Shown here one piece after another: positions 53,731-61,232 of a DNA stretch of 64,000 nucleotides. The DNA is taken from assembly GCF_026342355.1 (NCBI RefSeq), contig NZ_JAPEMV010000008.1:1-64000 (forward strand), written 5' to 3'. This DNA comes from Streptomyces sp. NBC_00249 (GTDB lineage Bacteria > Actinomycetota > Actinomycetes > Streptomycetales > Streptomycetaceae). Numbering within the stretch: the first letter of the stretch is position 1; each line of letters begins with the position of its first letter. The translations under genes were made by a program, and so were the position numbers. Below the pieces are notes generated by a model. The model searched no databases. It was not told the DNA's origin and was given only the letters and a program-made list of their open reading frames with translations.

Positions 53731-54630
53731 ATGACCGACACACACCTGACGAAGCGCCCGCTCACCCTCCTCGGACTCGGCGACATGGGCACCGCCCTCG
53801 CCCGTACCTGGCTCGCCGCCGGACACCCCCTGACCGTCTGGAACCGCACCGCCGCCAAGGCGCGGCCCCTGGAGGCCGAAGGCGCCGCCGTCGCCGCCAC
53901 CGTCGCCGAGGCGGTCGCGGCGAACGGCCTGGTCGTGCTGTGCCTGCTGGACGACGCCAGCGTCGGCTCCGCCCTGGAGGGCGTCGACCTGACCGGCAAG
54001 GACCTGGTCAACCTCACCACCGGCACCCCGGCCGAGGGCCGGGCGCGGGCGGCTTGGGCGCAGGAGCGCGGGGCCCGGTTCGTGGACGCCGGGATCATGG
54101 CCACGCCGGACATGATCGGTGTGCCCGAGGCCGGCGGGTACGTCTTCCACAGCGGCTCCCGCGCCCTCTTCGAGACCCACCGGGAGGTGCTGGAGGTCCC
54201 GGCCGGAGCCCGCTTCGTCGGCGAGGACCCGGGGCACGCGGCCCTGCACGACGTGGCGCTGCTGAGCGCGATGTACGGGCTGTTCGCCGGGATCTCGCAC
54301 GCCTACGCGCTGATCGAGGGCGAGGACATCGCGCCGAAGGACCTGTCCCCGCTGCTGTCCGAGTGGCTGGGCGCCATGGGCTTCTTCGCCGGGATCGCCG
54401 CCGAGCGGCTGACCTCCCGGGACCTCACCACCGGGGTGGTGTCCAGCCTGGCCATGCAGGTCGCGGGGAGCGGCACCCTGGTCCGCACCGCCGCCGAGCA
54501 GGGCGTCAGCACCGAGCTGATCTCCCCGTACCTGGACCTGATGCGGGAGCGGCTGGAGGCCGACCCGGCCCGGCACGGCGGGGAGGACACGGTCGGGGTG
54601 ATCGGCCTGCTGCGGCGCGACGCCGCGTAG
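53731..54630 (+). CDS. NAD(P)-dependent oxidoreductase (6PGDH/imine reductase-like)
   Basis: 299 residues: Rossmann fold LTLLGLGDMGTALARTWLAAGH...WNRTAAKA, then NLTTGTPAEG and a helical C-terminal domain with HDVALLSAMYGLFAGISHAY, close to bacterial imine reductases. Reduces an imine or beta-hydroxyacid. ATG 53731. Partner of the divergent HxlR sensor. Confidence 0.88.
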   Translation: MTDTHLTKRPLTLLGLGDMGTALARTWLAAGHPLTVWNRTAAKARPLEAEGAAVAATVAEAVAANGLVVLCLLDDASVGSALEGVDLTGKDLVNLTTGTPAEGRARAAWAQERGARFVDAGIMATPDMIGVPEAGGYVFHSGSRALFETHREVLEVPAGARFVGEDPGHAALHDVALLSAMYGLFAGISHAYALIEGEDIAPKDLSPLLSEWLGAMGFFAGIAAERLTSRDLTTGVVSSLAMQVAGSGTLVRTAAEQGVSTELISPYLDLMRERLEADPARHGGEDTVGVIGLLRRDAA

Positions 54631-54654
54631 CCCGCGCCCCGGCCGGGTGCGGTC

Positions 54655-55569
54655 CTACGGGAACGAGGGCGGGGGCGGACCGAAACCGGGGGCCGGGGCC
54701 GCGGGGGCCTGCCCCTGGCCCGGGGCCCACCCGCCGGCGTTCTCCGAGCCCGGCCGGGCGCCCTGCTCGCTCTCCCGGCCGGTGTCCTGCTCGGCCTCGG
54801 CCTCCGCCTCGGCCCCGTCCTCCCGGTCGCCGTTCTCGCCGGTCAGCTCGCGCGCCATCAGGGTCGCCCCCGCCACCGCGCCCGGCATCAGGAACACGGC
54901 GACCAGCGGGACCAGGAACACCAGCACGAGCGGCACGCCGAAGCCCAGCGCCAGGGCCCGGCGCCCGCGCAGCAGCCGCAGCTGCTCGTCGAGGTCCACC
55001 CGGCGCCGCTGGAGGGCGACGGAGGTGAGCTCTTGGGCCAGGAAGAAGCCGGAGACGCAGAACCCGATCGCCGGGACCACGGTCTGCCCGATCACCGGGA
55101 TGAACCCGAGGGCGAACAGCAGGATCCCGTAGAACACCACCCGCACCAGCAGCCTCAGGCTGTCCCGGGCGGAGATCCACAGGTCCTCCCACAGCGAGCG
55201 TCCCGACTCCGGGACCTCGCCGCCCTCGCTGCGGTCGACCTGCTCCGAGAGGGACTCGTAGAACGGCTGGCCCACCAGCAGGGTCACCGCGGTGAAGGTG
55301 ATCACCGAGAGGAAGAGCCCGAGGGAGAAGACCAGCGCCGTCAGGAAGCCCCGGAACAGCCCGAGCCAGGGCGAGGACCAGTCCGAGGCGAACGGCGTCG
55401 CCCAGGTGGTGAAGTCGTCGGCGCCGTAGAACAGACCGGTCAGTGCCGCGACGTACAGCACCAGTGCGACCAGCCCCGGCAGCAGGCCGAAGCCCAGCCA
55501 GCGACCGTTCCCGAACACCCATCTCTGTCCGGCCAGCAAGTACCGGAAGCCCCCCGCAAGATCACGCAT
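54655..55569 (-). CDS. EI24/CysZ-like membrane protein
   Basis: 304 residues, four to six hydrophobic segments in the EI24 pattern (GFRYLLAGQRWVFGNGRWLGFGLLPGLVALVLYV; VGQPFYESLSEQVDR; GFCVSGFFLAQELTSVALQRRRVD) and a Glu/Ala- then Pro/Gly-rich cytosolic tail. CysZ relatives move sulfate, but this is not demonstrated for this subgroup. Confidence 0.85.
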   Translation of the reverse strand: MRDLAGGFRYLLAGQRWVFGNGRWLGFGLLPGLVALVLYVAALTGLFYGADDFTTWATPFASDWSSPWLGLFRGFLTALVFSLGLFLSVITFTAVTLLVGQPFYESLSEQVDRSEGGEVPESGRSLWEDLWISARDSLRLLVRVVFYGILLFALGFIPVIGQTVVPAIGFCVSGFFLAQELTSVALQRRRVDLDEQLRLLRGRRALALGFGVPLVLVFLVPLVAVFLMPGAVAGATLMARELTGENGDREDGAEAEAEAEQDTGRESEQGARPGSENAGGWAPGQGQAPAAPAPGFGPPPPSFP

Positions 55570-55584
55570 GGGGGCAGTTTACGG

Positions 55585-55620
55585 CGAAGGCCGCACCCCT
55601 CGGGAGGGGTGCGGCCTTCG
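55585..55620 (-). terminator. Terminator of ohr
   Basis: A 16-bp perfect stem (55585-55600 with 55605-55620), loop CGGG, 38 bp after the ohr stop and just before the EI24 start. Confidence 0.9.
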
Positions 55621-55658
55621 CACGGGCGCGCCCGGGGGCGCGGCCTGGGTCAGTGCGC

Positions 55659-56081
55659 TCAGACAGCGAGCTCGACCGTGATGTTGCCGCGGGTCGCCTT
55701 GGAGTACGGGCAGACCTGGTGGGCCTTCTCGATCAGGTCCTTGGCGGTGGCGGCGTCCACGTTCGGGATCGAGGCGGAGATCTTGACGATCAGGCCGAAG
55801 CCCTCGTCGTTCTTGCCGATGCCGACCTCGGCGGTGACGGTGGAGCCGGAGATGTCGGCGTTCTCGTTCTTCGCGACGACACCCAGGGCGCCCTGGAAGC
55901 AGGCGCTGTAGCCGGCGGCGAACAGCTGCTCCGGGTTGGTGCCGGCGCCGCTGCCACCGAGCTCCTTCGGCGGGTTCACGACGACGTCGAGCTGACCGTC
56001 GTTGGTGGCGACTCGGCCGTCACGGCCGTTCTCGGCGGTGGCGACAGCGGTGTACGCGACGTCGGACTGCGTGATGGACAT
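55659..56081 (-). CDS. ohr: Organic hydroperoxide resistance protein (Ohr)
   Basis: 140 residues, OsmC/Ohr fold with both reactive cysteines: SACFQGAL and HQVCPYS. Reduces organic peroxides with dihydrolipoyl thiols. No OhrR regulator lies directly adjacent; the MarR gene at 57278 is separated by an oxidoreductase but could be the sensor. Confidence 0.93.
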   Translation of the reverse strand: MSITQSDVAYTAVATAENGRDGRVATNDGQLDVVVNPPKELGGSGAGTNPEQLFAAGYSACFQGALGVVAKNENADISGSTVTAEVGIGKNDEGFGLIVKISASIPNVDAATAKDLIEKAHQVCPYSKATRGNITVELAV

Positions 56082-56145
56082 GAAGAAAATCCTCCAGATG
56101 AATCGCCGTGACTCGCGCCCACGATCACGACGGTGTGGAGTGAGC

Positions 56146-57168
56146 CTAACCGGTGAAAGAAACGATCATCTTTCCGGTGTTCTCGCCGCGCAGCATTCCG
56201 AGGAAGGCGTCGGTGGCGTTCTCGACGCCCTCGACGACCGTCTCGTCGTAGCGCAGCTCGCCCGAGGAGAGCCAGCCGGCGACGTCCTCGACGAACTGCT
56301 GCTGGAGTCCGGCGTGGTCGCCGACCAGGATGCCCTGGAGGCGCAGGCGCTTGCCGATGACCATCATCAGGTTGCGCGGACCGGGGGCGGCCTCGGTGTC
56401 GTTGTAGCCCGCGATGGCCCCGCACAGGGTGGCCCGGCCGTGCACCTTCAGGGAGGAGATGGCGGCTTCGAGGTGGTCCCCGCCGACGTTGTCGAAGTAG
56501 ACGTCGATGCCCTCGGGGGCGGAGTCCCGCAGCTGCTCGGCGACGGGGCCGTTCTTGTAGTTGAAGGCGGCGTCGAAGCCGTACTTCTCCGTGAGGAGCG
56601 TCACCTTCTCGTCCGAACCGGCGGAGCCGATCACCCGGGACGCGCCCTTGATCTTCGCGAACTGCCCGACGAGGCTGCCGACCGCGCCCGCCGCGCCCGA
56701 GACGAAGACGGCGTCGCCCTCCTTGAAGGAGGCGACCTCGAAGAGTCCGGCGTAGGCGGTCAGGCCCGGCATGCCGAGGACGCCGAGGTAGGCGGAGAGC
56801 GGGGCGAGGGAGGCGTCGACCTTGGTGGCGAACTTCGCGTCGAGGTCCGCGTACTCGCGCCAGCCCAGGTGGTGCAGGACGTGGTCGCCGACCTCGAAGC
56901 CCTCGGCGGCGGAGGCGACGACCTCGCCGACCGCACCGCCCTGCATCGGCTCGTCGAGCTGGAAGGGCGGGATGTAGGACTTCGCGTCGTTCATCCGGCC
57001 GCGCATGTACGGGTCCACGGACATGTGCAGGTTGCGGACCAGGATCCGGCCGGGGGCGGGCTCGGCGGAGACGGGAACCTCGCGCAGGGCGAAGTCCTCG
57101 GCGACGGGCCAGCCCTGCGGGCGGCGGACGAGGTGCCACTCACGGCTGACGGCGGGGATCTGAGACAT
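56146..57168 (-). CDS. NADP-dependent MDR-family oxidoreductase
   Basis: 340 residues: MSQIPAVSREWHLVRRPQGWP, MSVDPYMRGRM, MPGLTAYAGLF, nucleotide-binding SGAAGAVGSLVGQFAK. Zinc-independent leukotriene B4 dehydrogenase-like enoyl or quinone reductase, reducing electrophilic alkenals. CAGGAG before ATG 57168. Divergent from the MarR gene. Confidence 0.92.
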   Translation of the reverse strand: MSQIPAVSREWHLVRRPQGWPVAEDFALREVPVSAEPAPGRILVRNLHMSVDPYMRGRMNDAKSYIPPFQLDEPMQGGAVGEVVASAAEGFEVGDHVLHHLGWREYADLDAKFATKVDASLAPLSAYLGVLGMPGLTAYAGLFEVASFKEGDAVFVSGAAGAVGSLVGQFAKIKGASRVIGSAGSDEKVTLLTEKYGFDAAFNYKNGPVAEQLRDSAPEGIDVYFDNVGGDHLEAAISSLKVHGRATLCGAIAGYNDTEAAPGPRNLMMVIGKRLRLQGILVGDHAGLQQQFVEDVAGWLSSGELRYDETVVEGVENATDAFLGMLRGENTGKMIVSFTG

Positions 57169-57216
57169 GCGGTGCTCCTGAGCGGGAAGACGGTGCGCGA
57201 GGCAAATTGCTTCACG

Positions 57217-57250
57217 ACATGAAACAACCATGCTCCTGGATATTTCATGT
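57217..57250. promoter_or_regulatory. MarR operator pair
   Basis: ACATGAAA (57217-57224) and its complement TTTCATGT (57243-57250) flank the gap between the divergent genes. TTGACA on the minus strand (57256-57251) with CATGGT 18 bases on is a likely reductase promoter, overlapping both half-sites. Confidence 0.55.
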
Positions 57251-57277
57251 TGTCAAGTAAATGGGTACTCTGGTTCC

Positions 57278-57700
57278 ATGCCCAGTCGCCGCGCAGACCC
57301 AGTGACCGCCGAGGTCGTCGAGCTCATCGGCGACGTCGTGGCCCGCTACCACATGGAGTACGAGGACGCCGCCGCCCGGCACCAGCTCACCGGAGCCCAG
57401 GCCAGGGTGCTCACCCTGCTGGCGCTGGAGCCGCTGCCCATGCGCCGCATCGCGCGCAAGCTGCGCTGCGAGCCCTCGAACGTGACCGGCATCATCGACC
57501 GGCTGGAGGGCCGCGGCCTGGTCGCACGCCACCCGGACCCGGCGGACCGCCGGGTGAAACTGGCCGCGCCGACGGAGGAGGGCCTGCGGACGGCGGAGCG
57601 GCTGCGCGAGTCGCTGGACTTCGCGCGCGAACCCCTCGCCGGCCTCACGGGCGAGGAGCGCACGGCCCTGCGGGACCTGCTCAGGCGCATGCTGGCCTGA
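57278..57700 (+). CDS. MarR-family regulator
   Basis: 140 residues with winged helix LTGAQARVLTLLALEPLPMRRIARKLRCEPSNVTGIIDRLEGRGLV and wing DPADRRVKLAAPTEEG. One Cys in the recognition region (LRCEPS). ATG 57278 chosen from MPSRRADP and position relative to the promoter. Likely represses the divergent reductase. Confidence 0.9.
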   Translation: MPSRRADPVTAEVVELIGDVVARYHMEYEDAAARHQLTGAQARVLTLLALEPLPMRRIARKLRCEPSNVTGIIDRLEGRGLVARHPDPADRRVKLAAPTEEGLRTAERLRESLDFAREPLAGLTGEERTALRDLLRRMLA

Positions 57701-57728
57701 GCCTCCCGTCAGGAGGGGATCCCGCGCG

Positions 57729-58445
57729 TCAGCAGAAGATCCAGAACACGCACGTCTCGGTCGGGCTGGGCGTGGGCTTCGGCTTGCCCGGCTTGGCCTT
57801 CGTCGGGGTCGGCTGCGGGGTCTGCCCCGGCTTCGCCGTGCCGGTGGGGCCCGGCGCGGGCTGCCCCGACTTCGGGGGCTGTACGGCTCCCCCGCCCGCG
57901 GTAGCGCTCTGCGAGGGCCCCGCCTTCCCGGAGGCGGAGGCACTCGCCCCCGGCCCGGCCGTCGCGGTCCCGGTGGCCGCCCCGGGCCCGGCCTTCTTCG
58001 CCGCCCCGCCTCCCGCCTTCGCCGACGGCAGCGCGGAGGGCGCCGCGGGCCCGTCGCTGGGCAGCGGGTCCGGCTGCTTCGGGCCGGCGTCGTCGGTCAG
58101 CACCACCTCGGCCGCCCGGTCGACGCCCTCGCCGTCACTGACGATCCGGGCCACCGCGATCGAGCCCCCGGCCGCCAGCACCAGCCCGAGGCCGACGGAC
58201 AGCACGGTCCGGCGGGTCCGGCGCTGCGCGTCGGCGCGTCTTCGGGTCCCGGCGCGGCCGCCCTCGGCGGGGCCGGACAGCACGACGAGGGAGTCGGCGA
58301 ACACCTCGGCCAGCGGTGGCTGCGGCGCGGGTCCGGGGGACGCGGCGGTGGGAGCGAGCGGCACCAGGTACTCGGCCGCGGTCCCGCAGCCGGCGCACGC
58401 GAGCGCTCCGTTGAGGTGTCTCTGGCAGGCGGGGCAGTAGTTCAT
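57729..58445 (-). CDS. SCO2400-type zinc-ribbon membrane protein
   Basis: 238 residues. N-terminal zinc ribbon MNYCPACQRHL...CAGCGTAAEY, one membrane helix (TVLSVGLGLVLAAGGSIAVARI), then a long external Pro/Ala/Gly/Lys-rich tail ending CVFWIFC. The tail has the look of a cell-wall spacer. The aromatic CxxxxxC end is unusual. Function unknown. Confidence 0.8.
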   Translation of the reverse strand: MNYCPACQRHLNGALACAGCGTAAEYLVPLAPTAASPGPAPQPPLAEVFADSLVVLSGPAEGGRAGTRRRADAQRRTRRTVLSVGLGLVLAAGGSIAVARIVSDGEGVDRAAEVVLTDDAGPKQPDPLPSDGPAAPSALPSAKAGGGAAKKAGPGAATGTATAGPGASASASGKAGPSQSATAGGGAVQPPKSGQPAPGPTGTAKPGQTPQPTPTKAKPGKPKPTPSPTETCVFWIFC

Positions 58446-58536
58446 GGCGCCCGCAGGCTACGTGGTCCCCGGCAACATCCGTATTCCGGGAACGTAAGGA
58501 TCCTGTGTGGAAACCCCGTGTGGAATCGTGGCCTCC

Positions 58537-59124
58537 ATGACTGCGACCCCGCGTCCCGGTGCCCTCGGAGCCTTCGGGCCGGCCGCCTTCCAGCTGGTGC
58601 TGCTGCGCCGGATGGCGGACTTCCAGCCGGACCTCGCCGAGGAGGCCCGGCTGCGTCTGGGCGCCACCCTGGCCGAGCAGCGGGAGGCCAACCGGCGCTG
58701 GCAGGCGATGGTCCGCTCCCCCCGCTCCCGGGGCGCCCTGGCCCGCTACCGGTCGGTACTGGGCCCGCCCGCGTCCGCCGCGCGGCGCCGGATCGGGGAC
58801 CTGGAGTGCGAGGCCCTGCTGTGGCCGGTGCCGCTCTGGCCGGAGCTGCGCTTCGAGGTGCTGGCCGCGCCGGACGGGGCGGTGTGGAACGAGTGGCTGG
58901 TGCGGGCCCCGGGCGCGCGGGGCCCCGTACTGGAGACGGCCGCGGACCTGCGGCCCTGGTCGGCGACGGTCGACGAGGTGGCCCGCGCCTTCGCGCCGGC
59001 CCGGCCGATGGAGGGCACGGCGCCGACGCGCTGGCGCCTCGCGTTCACGGCCTCGGGGAGCCCGCTGGTGGCGGAGTTCACGTACGGGCTGCTCCAGCGG
59101 GTGTCCCCGTACTCGGCTCTCTAG
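58537..59124 (+). CDS. Hypothetical Streptomyces protein
   Basis: 195 residues from MTATPRPGALG; a GTG at 58507 would add ten. No known domain. Rich in Arg, Ala and Trp, with no membrane helix. Its TAG stop lies in the first CTAG of the MITE-like element, so the last codons abut the insertion. Confidence 0.6.
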   Translation: MTATPRPGALGAFGPAAFQLVLLRRMADFQPDLAEEARLRLGATLAEQREANRRWQAMVRSPRSRGALARYRSVLGPPASAARRRIGDLECEALLWPVPLWPELRFEVLAAPDGAVWNEWLVRAPGARGPVLETAADLRPWSATVDEVARAFAPARPMEGTAPTRWRLAFTASGSPLVAEFTYGLLQRVSPYSAL

Positions 59125-59285
59125 TGCTGTGGCCGGAAAGGTTTGCCGGGTCGCGGTGTCCGGTGCGGTGCCTCGCAAGGCGGAGGGCCGCCGCTCGTAC
59201 TGGACGTACTCGGGTGGTCCGACAACGCGGCGAGGTGCCGTGCCGGGCGCCGCGACACGGTGAACCTTTCCGGCCACAGCACTAG
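59121..59285. mobile_element. MITE-like element between converging genes
   Basis: 165 bp. Its outer 23 bases (59121-59143) are the exact complement of 59263-59285. The next 33 bases on each side still match at most positions, so the whole folds into one long hairpin. It has no coding capacity. It begins and ends with CTAG, which supplies the TAG stops of both flanking genes. Very similar sequences are, from memory, scattered in other Streptomyces genomes. Confidence 0.8.
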
Positions 59286-59974
59286 GAGGCGAGGAAGGCC
59301 CGGACTCCGGCCGAGGTGGCCTCGTCGCCGAGCAGGTCGTTGTGGCCCAGGCAGCCGACCGGCGCGTTCGCGGCCCCGGAGAGCGGGACGCTGCTGTCCG
59401 GGTTGACCACCTCGTCGCACTCCGACCAGAAGGTCGCGTACTTCACCGCGCCGGGGGTCTCGTCCCCGGAGGCCAGGTTCTTCACCACGTACGAACCGGG
59501 GGTCATGTCCCGGCACGCCTGGTCCCACAGGGCGCACGCCCAGGCGGTGGAGGTGCCGTGGTTGGGGCCGGCCAGGGAGACCCAGTGGCCGACGGCCTCC
59601 GCCCCGCCGCCGTACTTCACGTACCAGCGGCTGACGAGGGAGCCGAAGGAGTGGCCCACCAGGTCGACGCGGGTGGCGCCGGTCTGCCGGCGGACCTCGT
59701 CGACGTAGGCCGCGAGCCGGGCGGAGAGCACCTCGTTGACGGACTGGTGGGTGTCGTAACCCCAGGAGAAGAGCTCCGAGTCGGTGTACCCGCCGGCCCG
59801 CAGGTCCTCGCGCAGGGAGCCCCAGACGCCGGGGTCGGCGTTGTAGCCGTGGACGAGGATCACGGGATTGCGGGGTGTCGCCCGCCCGGCGGCCTGGGCA
59901 TGGGCCGGCAGAGGCGCGAGAAGGGTGAGGCAGAGGGTCAGGAGGGCCAGAAGATTCTGGCGGGGCGTCAGCAT
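59282..59974 (-). CDS. Secreted lipase (alpha/beta hydrolase)
   Basis: 230 residues with signal peptide (LLALLTLCLTLLAPLPAHAQA), PVILVHGYNADPGVW oxyanion region, GHSFGSL nucleophile (GxSxG), acidic DEVVNPDSS and final His in GHNDLL. Six Cys downstream suggest disulfides. Class 2-type triacylglycerol lipase. Stop codon lies in the MITE edge. Confidence 0.9.
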   Translation of the reverse strand: MLTPRQNLLALLTLCLTLLAPLPAHAQAAGRATPRNPVILVHGYNADPGVWGSLREDLRAGGYTDSELFSWGYDTHQSVNEVLSARLAAYVDEVRRQTGATRVDLVGHSFGSLVSRWYVKYGGGAEAVGHWVSLAGPNHGTSTAWACALWDQACRDMTPGSYVVKNLASGDETPGAVKYATFWSECDEVVNPDSSVPLSGAANAPVGCLGHNDLLGDEATSAGVRAFLAS

Positions 59975-59992
59975 CAGGTCCCCTTTACCTTG

Positions 59993-60006
59993 TTACGCGC
60001 GAGTAG
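59993..60006 (-). promoter_or_regulatory. Operator-like dyad upstream of the lipase
   Basis: TACGCGCGAGTA (59994-60005) pairs with itself at 10 of 12 positions. It lies about 20 bp before the lipase start and resembles TetR/FadR-type sites seen before other Streptomyces lipase genes (from memory). Confidence 0.4.
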
Positions 60007-60194
60007 CGCGGACGGTGCGCGCATCGTGGTGCCTGTCGGTACAGAAATCCACCCCCGTGCAGCACCCGTGACCCGTGCGGCACACCCCGGCCGGAGCATT
60101 TCAACGGGCGATATGGCCCATTTACCCGAGAAGATATGAATTGCGACCGGCAGCCGCCGGTCTTCTTGCGTCAGCGCTCTCGGGAGGATCTGCC

Positions 60195-61232
60195 GTGACC
60201 GTCAGTCTTGAGCAGTTGCGCCGCTGCCACGTCGCCGTCGACCTGGGAGCCGCCAGGACCCGCGTGTACGTCAAGGGAGCCGGGCTCGTCGTCGACGAGC
60301 CCAGCGTCGCCGCGGTGAACACCCGCACCGGCGCGCTCATCGCCGTCGGCTCCTTCGCCGAACGGATGACCGGCCGCACGCCCGACTACATCCGGGTCGT
60401 ACGCCCCGTCTCCGGCGGCACCGTCGTCGACATCGAGATGGCCCAGCGGATGCTGCGTCACCTCCTCGGCGAGAAGCTGCGGCGCGCCCTGCGCCGCAAG
60501 CCCCGGCTGCGCGCCGCCGCCTGCACCCCGCACGACGCCGACCCGCTGGCCCAGCGCGCGACGGTGGAGACCCTGGCCGGCCTCGGCGCCCGCCGCGTCG
60601 AGCTGGTCGACACCCTGATCGCGGCGGCCGTCGGCTGCGGCCTGCCCGTGGAGCAGCCGACCGCGACGATGATCATGGTGTGCGGGGCGGCGGCGACCCA
60701 GGTGGCGGTGCTCTCCCTCGGCTCGATCGTCACCGCCGAGCGGATCCCGATCGGCGGCGAGGCCATCGACCACGCGGTGGTCCAGCACCTGCGCCACGCG
60801 CACGAGCTGATGCTGCCCAGCCAGGCCGTCCGCCCCCTCCAGCTGGCCCTGCACGGCAACGGCATCACCGCCGAGGGCCCGGCCTCCACCCTGATCCACG
60901 GACGGGACGTGGCCACCGGCCTCGCCCGCTCCGTCCAGGTGAACACCGCCGCCGTACGGGACGCGATCCACACCCCGCTGACCGCCGTCATCGACGGCAT
61001 CGGCAAGATCCTGCGCGAGTGCCCGCCCGACCTGGTCGCGGACCTCACCGACCGGGGGATCATGATGGTGGGAGGCAGCGCACTGCTGCCGGGGCTGGAC
61101 CAGATGCTGCGGGACGCGACCGGAATGCCCGTGGCCATCGCGGAACGGCCGGACGTGTGCGCCGTGCTGGGTCTCGGCGCGATGCTCGAAGGGAAGATCG
61201 CCCCCATGGTCCTCAACCCGCTGGCCGAATGA
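60195..61232 (+). CDS. MreB-like actin homologue (Mbl type)
   Basis: 345 residues: phosphate 1 motif VAVDLGAARTRVYVKG, then GSFAERMTGRTP, and the late MVGGSALLPGLDQMLRDATG (adenosine motif). MreB/Mbl in Streptomyces act in spore wall synthesis. The phosphate 2 region (MIMVCGAAATQVAVLSLG) departs from MreB DIGGGT, so ATP binding may be changed. GTG 60195 with GGGAGG seven bases ahead; coupled to the next gene (ATGA). A short hairpin (60145-60162) lies in the leader. Confidence 0.8.
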   Translation: MTVSLEQLRRCHVAVDLGAARTRVYVKGAGLVVDEPSVAAVNTRTGALIAVGSFAERMTGRTPDYIRVVRPVSGGTVVDIEMAQRMLRHLLGEKLRRALRRKPRLRAAACTPHDADPLAQRATVETLAGLGARRVELVDTLIAAAVGCGLPVEQPTATMIMVCGAAATQVAVLSLGSIVTAERIPIGGEAIDHAVVQHLRHAHELMLPSQAVRPLQLALHGNGITAEGPASTLIHGRDVATGLARSVQVNTAAVRDAIHTPLTAVIDGIGKILRECPPDLVADLTDRGIMMVGGSALLPGLDQMLRDATGMPVAIAERPDVCAVLGLGAMLEGKIAPMVLNPLAE

